Shown piece after piece: positions 56,133-64,000 of a DNA stretch of 64,000 nt. The DNA comes from Mytilinidion resinicola. Lineage: Eukaryota > Ascomycota > Dothideomycetes > Mytilinidiales > Mytilinidiaceae. Every line of letters begins with the position of its first letter. Positions within the stretch are counted from its first letter, which is position 1. Made by a program: the position numbers and the translations under genes. The notes under the pieces are model-generated. The model was not told where the DNA came from. It saw only the letters and a list, made by a program, of their open reading frames with translations, and did not search any database. The DNA is taken from positions 339,168 through 403,167 of the forward strand of contig NW_022985472.1 in NCBI RefSeq assembly GCF_010093595.1. The letters run 5' to 3'.

Positions 56133-57327
56133 ATGGCCTCCGCAGACCCTCTCGACAGCGCTCTGTATGCTCCCCAGCATTCTCCTCCAAAAGCCCCCAA
56201 CTAATCCTGAAAACTAGCGACCTGCTCCGCCGCCTTAACCCCAAAGACGTCAAGCAAAACGTCGACTACCTCTGCCAACTCGCTCCCGCTCTGACGGAAG
56301 AACTCCTCGAATCCGTCGATATCCCGCTTGCGGTCAAGCAATGCCTCAAGACGAAGCGCGACTTCCTGTGCTGCGACTACAACCGGGACGGTGATAGCTG
56401 GCGGAGCCCGTGGAGTAATGAGTTTCAGCCGCCGCTGGATGATGGGGAGGGCATTGCGCCGAGCGATCGGATACGGAAGATGGAGGTGAAGGCGAATGAG
56501 GCGTTTGATGTGTATCGGGAGCTGTGAGTAACAATCCTAAGGAAGTGGGGGGTTGTGGGGACGAATGCTGACGAGGGGTGGTAGATACTTCGAGGGCGGA
56601 ATTTCGAGCGTCTACCTTTGGGATATGGACGATGGGTTTGCGGGGTGTGTTTTGCTTAAGAAGGGTATGTATTTGTCCTCAAAGAAGGGGGCGTTTGAGC
56701 TGATGTGGTCAAGCTGTCTCTCCCTCTCCCAAGAGCAACGGCAGCTGGGATAGTATCCACGTCTTCGACGCCCAGGACCGCGCCCGGACGGCCCACTACA
56801 AGCTCACCAGCACTGTCATTCTGAGTCTCGGCAATGAGGCGGAGAATCTGGGCATAATGGATCTGAGTGGGAACATGGTTAGGCAGGTGGAGCAGGACAT
56901 GGCAGTTGAGGATGATGGGAGCCATGTGGCTAATATCGGAAAGGTAGGATGGCTTCATACGAGAGGATTTATCCACTATGCTTGGTTGCTAATGGCGGAT
57001 TTACAGATGGTCGAAGATATGGAGTTGAAGATGCGGAACCTGCTGCGTGAGTCTTCTCTCAAACTTGACATGAGAACCAGGCTAATATTCTGATCTAGAG
57101 GAGGTGTACTTCGGAAAAGGTATGATACCTATCCATCAATTGAGTCTTAGTCTTCATACTAACGTTCGACCCAGCGAAGGACGTTGTCGGCGATCTACGG
57201 AGTGAGTATAGGGTGCCCTCAGCACTCAATTATTATCGCTAACCGTACTGCAGGTATTCCACCATTGAGCGAGACCAACAGGGACAGGGCGACACAGCGA
57301 GAAATGATCAACAGCATGGCACGGTGA
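56133..57327 (+). CDS. CAP2: F-actin capping protein, beta subunit
   Basis: Eight exons: 56133-56164, 56218-56523, 56585-56664, 56714-56943, 57007-57046, 57099-57119, 57175-57201 and 57254-57327, giving 269 residues. With the alpha subunit it caps barbed ends of actin filaments at cortical patches. Family blocks are [88 protein letters not shown] and the C-terminal tentacle region. Every junction stays in phase. Exons 6 and 7 are only 21 and 27 bases, so gene finders may skip them. I reject an upstream in-frame Met at 56082. Confidence 0.93.
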
Positions 57328-57804
57328 TTAGCGGTCTTTTTCCATGCACAAATACTCACGAGATTCCAATCCATGGTATGGTGGAGGGCATACAAAACAG
57401 CTTGTTACAGTTCACCTTGGGCACTTTTTAAATTGTTCAATCGTGGTCACGACGTGAAGACATGGGATCAATATCTTTTCAAGGTATTTTCGTTCCTCCA
57501 GTCGGGAATTTCTCACCCGCAAGTGCAACCACATCTGGACATCCAACGCGGGTCAACATCACGTGCTTGAGATGTACAGGTTAGTAATCCGCGTCAGCAA
57601 CTTTTCCAAGCTTCACGCTATTTTTAAGCTACATATGTGTCTTGACCAACTACTATACATGTACTAGGCATCTACTTTCTCAAGTCCTACATCTTCCCGG
57701 TCTGTCATATTCAATCTCACCGCCACTCTCCCAGTCATCACTTCCCTTGAGCGTCCTCCCATTTCAATTCACTCAAAAAAGATCCAATTCCGGTAGACCC
57801 CAGC
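57328..57804. other. Intergenic
   Basis: Holds the capping-protein 3' end and the promoter of the second EthD gene. No gene seen. Confidence 0.4.
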
Positions 57805-58311
57805 ATGCCCCAAGACACCCTCCGCGTAATTGGTTTCCTCAAGAAACACCCCGACATCACCCACGAGGAATTTTACGAGCACTGGGAAAAGAAACATGCG
57901 CCCCTCGTTGTACCATGGATCTTAAAGCATGGCTTCATTTCTTACATGCAGGTACCTCTACAATTCCCTTCATCTTCACGCCCTTCACTTCCCTCCCTGA
58001 AGTTCCACTACTTCTCTCGTTATGTTTCGTTACGAGCTTATACTCAATTCCCTACCTCGTAGATTCACACAACTCCAACATCACTCCTCTCCCTGCCTGG
58101 CGCCGTCGATGCCGACGGCTGCGGGCAGATGGAGGTAAAGGACTGGGATATGTTCATGGCCGCGATGCAGGACCCGTACTATACGGAGGTGATTGTGCCG
58201 GATGAAGAGAAGTTCATTGATCGGAAGACTACGGAGGTGCTGGGTTTGAAGACGGTCGGGGTGCAAAAGAACTTCATTGTTAATGGAAAAGCGGTTGATG
58301 CGGCAGAGTAG
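57805..58311 (+). CDS. EthD-domain protein (131 residues)
   Basis: Two exons, 57805-57951 and 58063-58311 (111-bp intron, phase 0). The EthD domain is complete: IGFLKKHPDITHEEFYEHWE, KKHAPLVVPWILKHG with the His-Ala-Pro-Leu motif, then WDMFMAAMQDPYYTEVIVPD and a C-terminal FIDRKTTEVLG block. The fungal members include small proteins of polyketide and anthraquinone clusters. It converges with the SDR gene at a gap of only 124 bases. Together with the first EthD gene this suggests a small oxidative-metabolism group, though no core synthase is in the window. Confidence 0.88.
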
Positions 58312-58435
58312 AGAAGGTAAAAGTGGAGAAACAGGACGAATCTGAAGCAAGACGGGTATACCACAACTTATTCTACAATTCTATCACCCCTTCTCATTTA
58401 ACATAAACTATGCCCATCCTTCTCTCTCCTCTCCC

Positions 58436-59230
58436 TCAAACCAGCAACCTCCCCCCATTCGTCTCCACAGTCGCTCCCGACACAAACCGATCCCTCATGC
58501 AGTACAAATACGCCTCCGCCACATCCTCCGGCCGTCCAATCTCCTTCACCAACGTCGCCTGCTTCCACCCCTCAACTGCATGTTCTATCATCTCCGCCGG
58601 CGAGCTATCAAACAGCTCCGTCTGCACCACCCCCAAAGTAACCGTGTTAACCCGCAGCGGCGCAAGGTCAACCGCTAGTCCGCGAGCTAGCCCCTCCACC
58701 GCCCCGCCCCACCCCGCGATAATCGACCACCCGGGAAACGGCTTCTGCGTGATCGAGCCGCTGGTGAGGGTAAAAGAAGACGCCGGCGTGAGCGTCATGT
58801 ACGTCGGGATGAGTTTCGCGACCATAATCGCGCCGATGAACCGCACGTTCGCGGGCGCCAGCACCACGGCCGGGGTCGCCTCGGCCATGGCAGGGAGCTT
58901 GAGCGCGTCGCCGGCCGTGAAGACGACGTGGTCGATCTTCTTCGCCTTGTTGTCTGTGACGGCGTCGAAGAGCGCGGTGAGGTTCGCCTCCACGTTGTCG
59001 AGGTCCGCGAGGTCGCAGGTGGCGCCGGTGATGTTGGCGGCGAGGGAGGGGTACGAGGCGCGCAGGCGGGCGAGGGCGGCGGCGAGGCGGGCGGGGTTCG
59101 AGCTGGAGATGAAGACGGCGGCGCCGTGCTCGAGGCAGGCTTCGGCGACGCAGAAGCCGACGCCGGAGGTGCCGCCGAGGACGAGGATGAGCTTTTGGGA
59201 GAGCTTGGAGGTGTATTTGGTTTGGGACAT
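58436..59230 (-). CDS. Short-chain dehydrogenase/reductase with atypical active site
   Basis: 264 residues from the Met at 59230. The Rossmann nucleotide site is LVLGGTSGVGFCVAEACLEH (TGxxxGxG-like) and the C-terminal block GRPEDVAEAYLYCMRDRFVS is standard for classical SDRs. The catalytic Ser of LTSGSITQKPFPGWS is present. Where classical SDRs have YxxxK, this protein reads WSIIAGWGGAVEGLARGLAV, with no Tyr or Lys at the expected place. Some fungal SDR relatives share this loss. It may use different chemistry or be a non-catalytic binder. A longer frame to 59419 exists but its sequence looks like a 5' leader. Confidence 0.88.
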   Translation of the reverse strand: MSQTKYTSKLSQKLILVLGGTSGVGFCVAEACLEHGAAVFISSSNPARLAAALARLRASYPSLAANITGATCDLADLDNVEANLTALFDAVTDNKAKKIDHVVFTAGDALKLPAMAEATPAVVLAPANVRFIGAIMVAKLIPTYMTLTPASSFTLTSGSITQKPFPGWSIIAGWGGAVEGLARGLAVDLAPLRVNTVTLGVVQTELFDSSPAEMIEHAVEGWKQATLVKEIGRPEDVAEAYLYCMRDRFVSGATVETNGGRLLV

Positions 59231-60291
59231 TGTGAGAGCTGGTAGACCTTGGAGTGCGTGGGAAGGAGGCTTGGTTGGGAAGATGGACGAGGGGAAGGGT
59301 TTGAAGTGTGATTGAGATGTTGGAGAATGATGGTTGATTTGATTGAGTTGGAGAGTGAGAAATAGCTCTTTATACTTATGTTGGGTTACTCTGCTATCGA
59401 GACCTATCCTTATGTCCACCGTCCGATCTCTTATACTCCGCCTCTAACTCCGCCGTCTCCCTCTAGATTTACCAATCTCGTTCGCGAAATTATACGAAAG
59501 CAGTAAAAGAGCGGGGATGAGCGGCCCATCCCCTTTAGCGGCGGCGCTCGTGCGTTAGTGGCGGCGCTCGAGACGCTAGTATCGTTTAGATCTGATATCG
59601 CGTGAATCGCCGCTTTCGGTCTCCAACTGAATATAAAAAAGTCCCCAAACCTTAGAGATAATATGTTACTTCAGTCATGAGGACATGAAGTGGCCATATC
59701 CTCCCTATGTGGACAACGGCGATGTTATGGTCTTTAAGATATCGTCCTTGCTATCGGTGGGTCTTCTTTCTTCTTAGAATTGCACGTAGAGTACACCTGC
59801 AGGGAGATTTGATCAATTCCACATGATAAGGTGGGCCGAACTCCCTAGTTCCTAGATGCGCAGGACTCGGCGTGGTTAGAAGTGTCGAGCCATGGAATCT
59901 TGGCGTTCTCTAACCCCCAACCCCAGATTCCCTTCAAACTGCCAAGATGCAAAAATTACCTAGATCGGCAGGGCTTGGCGAAATGAAGCTAGAAAAAGTG
60001 TTGAGTATAGAGAGTGTCGGGTTTCTTGGCATACAAACGTCGGCGGTACATGACTACTATTATTTTCCCTTGGTTATACAGACTCTAAATGTTAGAAAAT
60101 CAGGTTGAAACCCTCCGAAATCTTTTATGCTGGCGTGATTTTCTTTTTACGGCACGACATGGCGAGTATGAGCGCTTTGCCGGAGCGGGTCTCCTTCTGG
60201 GGCCGAGATTTCTAGTGTTGGTAATGCTTCAAGGCATCACGAGATAGTCATATGATATAGAAGAAGTACGCTCATTTTTATTCAGAATGAT
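59231..60291. other. Intergenic, no gene seen
   Basis: Short frames only. GCGGCGCTCG occurs in two close copies near 59540-59575. Otherwise I see nothing to support. Confidence 0.4.
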
Positions 60292-60826
60292 CTACTCATT
60301 ATGCTTACGCCCGCCATGGCCATGCTTCCGAAAGTCATCCTCCCCCAACTTCGACGTATCCAGCTGCGTCGCGTTTGGCGTGAACCCGATCCGGTTCTCG
60401 ATGATTGTGTTCTTGCCATTGGGCCCCACGGGAGCTATAAACATCAACTCATTAGCTTCTCTCTATCCGGCTCACCAAACTTGGGATGGACAAATACCCT
60501 CGGCACGAACGGATCAACACGATGCTTTTCCATTCCCTCTATCAATCGATCCCAGTTCACGCACTCGTGCGCTATGGTGCGGTTACCGGTGGGCAGGATC
60601 GAGTTCTCTAGCCAGCGGAGCGTAAACGGGGTTTCGTCGGCTTTGCACATTATGCCTTCGACGAGCATTTCGAGGCAGTGTACTGGGTACATTAGCCTTG
60701 TCAGTCACAGCACTCGGAATGGATGGCGGAGAGGGGTAGGAGGCGCGTACGGTTATGTTTTTGCTGGAGATATTCGTCCTCTTCCGTTAGGTTGAGGAAG
60801 CAATTGAACAAAGAATTATTGAAGAG
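60292..60826 (-). pseudogene. N-terminally truncated UstYa-like (DUF3328) remnant
   Basis: Three coding pieces join cleanly on the minus strand: up to 60826-60751, 60682-60476 and 60434-60292 (introns 68 and 41 bp). They carry the HxxHC motif KHNLHCLEMLVEGIMCKADE and the companion block AHECVNWDRLIEGMEKHRV of the UstYa family, whose members are oxidases in fungal cyclic-peptide and other metabolite pathways. The membrane helix and the first HxxHC motif expected upstream are absent: a TAA stops the frame 25 codons before the first intron and no acceptor site or homologous sequence is visible beyond it. The C-terminal tail is complete to TAG 60292-60294. Best read as a 5'-truncated relic, possibly still transcribed. 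Confidence 0.68.
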
Positions 60827-61875
60827 TTATTGTATTTCAGAGATAGACGAAACGAATTCGATTTCCTCTCTTGCTTCCCTAAATATATCCGGAAGTGCCC
60901 GCGCCCTACCTACTCAAGGCGCAAGACGAAGGAATTGCTGGTAGATGAGTAAGTCACAGAACAGTCGGTCGCTAATCAAAGCCAGTGCTTTTCATTATAA
61001 CAAAGTTAATAACCCCAAAAAGCATGGATAATCTCGGAACAAAGGTCTTAAATCCTAAGCTTTATCTACGCTTCACATCTTCTATAGAGAACTCTGGCTT
61101 AGCCTATAATACCACGAATCGCTAGAGGCAGACATGATGGCGTCGCTCCGGATAGCCTCGTATCCATTAGAAAGTTCGTGCATCCCGTCCGAAAACTTGT
61201 CGAACTGTAGATAGATATAGAAAGGTTGTATACCGAGCGAAGCAATAGAATATTTAAGCTCATTGCGCTTCTGTAGTGGCTTAATGCCTCATCAAGTAGC
61301 ATTGACAAAACAAGAACCCCACTTCCTAACTGTATAGAAAAATCGGAAACAGGATAGCTGTAATTTAGCCATGCTGACGTAGAATCTCCAAATTTCTAAC
61401 GTTCCTCGGATTGGGCCGCAACTCAAGGCTTGTGTCGAGCATGAACCGCTCAGACACTAGCCTCCGCGCCTACCTTGAATTCTCAAGGCCGCCCTAGGCG
61501 GGGATCGACAGGTTCAGGACCTTAGATGGCAGCTTGACCACCTGGGTAAGGATGCTGGCCTTTTCGCTCTGGTCCGAATGTATTTAATAAAAGAGCCTCC
61601 AATCAGCCAATCAAAATGTTGCAATGCTAAAGACCCCTTCAAAAATCGAGGCCGCACTTTGGCGCTAGTCCCGCGCGCACGTGAGCCCCAACCGCCCATC
61701 GAGCGCCCGCTTGCAGCCTGCTCGATGTGTTCTGTGCAATGCTATACACGAACCTTTAAGCAGGCCACGAGATATGTACTGCTTTGCGCTTCCTGGCTCA
61801 CCACGATAGTTAGCTTGCATTGCGGTCGAACTCAACCAACATTCTTTGCTCGTGGGAGAGCATGCGGGCGCCACG
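60827..61875. other. Intergenic, no gene seen
   Basis: AT-rich in the left half. It holds the upstream region of the HET gene. No frame with family features. Confidence 0.4.
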
Positions 61876-64000
61876 ATGCGTCTTCTGAAGCGCTCACCGG
61901 ACGGCGATTTCGAGTTGGTTTCTTTCAAAGATGACGACCCTCCTCCGTATGCCATCCTATCGCACACATGGACCGATGGTCAAGAAGTCACGTATAATGA
62001 GCTGGTGGCCGGTACAGGCAAGGACAAGACTGGCTACGCCAAAATCCGCTTCTGTTGCGGGAGAGCTGCAGCGGATGGCCTCCAGTATTTCTGGGTAGAT
62101 ACCTGCTGCATCGACAAGTCTACCAGCGATGAGCTCAGCACGGCCATCAATTCTATGTTCCGCTGGTATCAGCGCGCAAGCAAGTGCTACGTATATCTGT
62201 CAGATGTCCAGGTCCTAGATGAGCTTGCTGATGCCCAAGCGTTCCGGATAACGTGGGAGGATTCCTTTCGACGGAGCCGATGGTTCGCGCGGGGCTGGAC
62301 GTTGCAGGAGCTTCTCGCGCCGGCCACCGTTGAATTCTTTTCCAAGGAGGGTAAGCGGCTGGGTAGTAGGATAACGTTGGAGCAGGAAATTCATAAGATC
62401 ACCAAGATTCCTATCGGAGTATTGAGAGGACAACATCTCTCCGAGTTTAGCGTTGACGAGCGAATGAGCTGGGCAGCGAAACGCAGAACGACGGTTAAGG
62501 AGGATAAGGCATATTGTTTACTGGGGATCTTTGGGGTTTTCATGCCGCTCATATACGGGGAGGGGGAGGAACACGCGTATCTACGGCTCAGAAGAAAGAT
62601 ACTGAAGCCTTTAAAGGGGACAGAAGCGCGAGGCAATGAACACAGATCGGACCTGCAAGGTATGTCTTAATTTGTATAAAGGCAACGTCCGTATATTGCA
62701 GATCTGTGCAGCTAAAATTACGGGATTTTTACAAAATCCCTTCCTCGCTCTACCCTGGCCACGAAGCGCTAACGTTGAACATCGATAGGTAACCCTCAAA
62801 CGCTACTTAAACCATCCTCAAACGTCCCCTTCCCCAGAGACAACGACTTCGTCGACCGCGGTAATATTCTTGAACAGATTAACGAGCGATGCTCGCAGCC
62901 AGCGGGTCGCGCGGCGCTTGTAGGGTTCGGCGGGTTTGGGTATGATTCAACCTCCGCAAGGTCTAGCCTATACTTACTTGTGCAGGAAATCGCAGCTCGC
63001 GATCGAATATGCGCATCGGGTTCGGCAAAAGTCGCCTGAAACATGGGTGTTCTGGATGCATGCGAGCAACTCGGCGCGACTTAAGGCGGCATTCAGCGAC
63101 ATTGCCCAAGAAGTCGGTCTATCCCTTCAGCCAACTGCCGCCGTAGACACGCTTCAACTGGTCCGTAGATGGTTGTGCGACGAGGCCAATGGACGATGGC
63201 TAATGATCGTTGATAATACTGACACGGATATCACGATCGAAATGCAAAACAAGGAAGAGAAGGTGTCCCTGGCTGCTCTGTTACCCCAAAGCGATCACGG
63301 CGCCATCCTCATTACGTCGCGCAATGCCGATGTTGCGCGAAGTCTCGTTAGCCATGAGAAAGATATTATTGCGGTTGGGATAATGAGCGACGAAGAGGCT
63401 GTCCAGCTTCTAGAGAACAAGCTGAGAGATGGCCCAAGTGATGGCGCGATACAGCTTGCCAACGCTCTCGACTGCATCCCGCTTGCTATTGTTCAAGCAG
63501 CAGCTTATATTAACCGGCTTAAGCCTCGCATGTCCGTCGCGAAGTATCTTAACGAGCTTAAAACAGTAAAGAAACGAGCACAGCTACTCTACAAGACGGT
63601 TCCAGACATGCGGCGCGACGAGCAAGCGTCGAACTCCGTGCTTATAACCTGGCAGATCTCCTTTGACCATATACATCAGAAACGACCGTCGGCAGCGTGT
63701 CTTCTTTCGTTTATGAGCTTCTTTAATCGGCAAGGCATCCCCGAGTTTATGGTTCGCCATTATATAGACAAGGACAATCAGGGGCGAAATGATTTGTTGG
63801 ATAACTGCTTAGAAGAGGAGGACGTAGATTTTGAGGAAGATGTGGCAGTGCTTCGCGCCTTCTCGCTAGTAGGCATGACGCAACGCGAGGACGAGTTCGA
63901 GATGCACGGGCTGGTCCAGCTCGCCACACGAATATGGCTTGCGTCAACCAATACAGAAAGGAAATGGCACCAGGCTTTCATACAAACGATGGCTCATGAG
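61876..64000 (+). CDS. HET-NB-ARC protein (NLR-like), 3' end outside the window
   Basis: Three exons so far, 61876-62659, 62789-62939 and 62986 to the window edge (introns 129 and 46 bp). The N-terminus is a HET domain with its three signatures: YAILSHTW, YFWVDTCCIDK and RGWTLQELLAP. An NB-ARC ATPase follows, with P-loop GFGGFGKSQLAIEY, Walker B-like RWLMIVDNTD, ILITSRNADVA and the LDCIPLAIVQAAAYI block. The second intron splits the P-loop between GFGGFG and KSQ, and splicing restores it. This architecture is that of fungal heterokaryon-incompatibility / innate immunity receptors that trigger cell death after non-self recognition. A C-terminal repeat sensor domain (TPR, ankyrin or WD40) is expected beyond the edge but not seen. 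The frame is intact up to base 64000. Confidence 0.93.

Noticed and set aside
58410..59315. 301-codon open frame on the + strand
   Set aside because: Lies opposite the SDR gene, which has clear Rossmann motifs. This frame has none.

Overview
The window is nuclear DNA of a filamentous ascomycete (Pezizomycotina; a Dothideomycete-like genome would fit, but I cannot name the species). The evidence is short GT-AG introns of 41-180 bp in nearly every gene, a tRNA-Lys with an anticodon-loop intron, an UNC-104 type kinesin-3, Zn2Cys6 and HET/NB-ARC proteins, GH16 and GH17 cell-wall enzymes, and EthD and UstYa-like families typical of these fungi. I rebuilt exons by joining reading frames at splice sites that keep the protein family motif intact.

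Layout. 0-14.8 kb: nitrilase, a decayed F-box/ankyrin gene, an Ada-type DNA-binding regulator, tRNA-Lys(CUU), a small anchored secreted protein with Asn/Pro repeats, a decayed F-box gene, and a secreted GH16 glucanase. 14.8-25.3 kb: about 10 kb with no credible gene. Most of it (about 16.15-22.05 kb, fading to about 24.1 kb) is an old tandem array built on a roughly 45-bp monomer, organised as a roughly 105-bp dimer over much of its length. 25.3-36.3 kb: conserved housekeeping and regulatory genes (kinesin-3, tRNA m1G37 methyltransferase TRM5, an AT-hook/SAP nuclear protein, a Zn2Cys6 regulator). 36.6-38.2 kb: a second, unrelated satellite whose copies are spaced at 160 bp. 38.3-49.9 kb: a proline-rich protein, an F-box protein followed by three 105-bp repeats, a coiled-coil membrane protein, a flavin monooxygenase, a single-pass membrane protein and a GH17 glucanase-type wall protein. 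51.5-55.5 kb: a decayed CorA-like gene and repeat-scarred DNA. 55.5-64 kb: EthD protein, F-actin capping protein beta, second EthD protein, an SDR with an unusual active site, a truncated UstYa-like remnant, and a HET-NB-ARC gene that runs off the right edge.

Themes. (1) Conserved single-copy genes alternate with accessory blocks holding satellites, pseudogenes and heterokaryon-incompatibility or secondary-metabolism type genes. (2) Three separate genes are interrupted by in-frame stops that a single C-to-T change would explain (two TAG, one TGA). RIP-like mutation could produce this, but I could not compute RIP indices. (3) The two satellites differ in unit length, in regularity and probably in age. 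They are the most unusual objects in the window.
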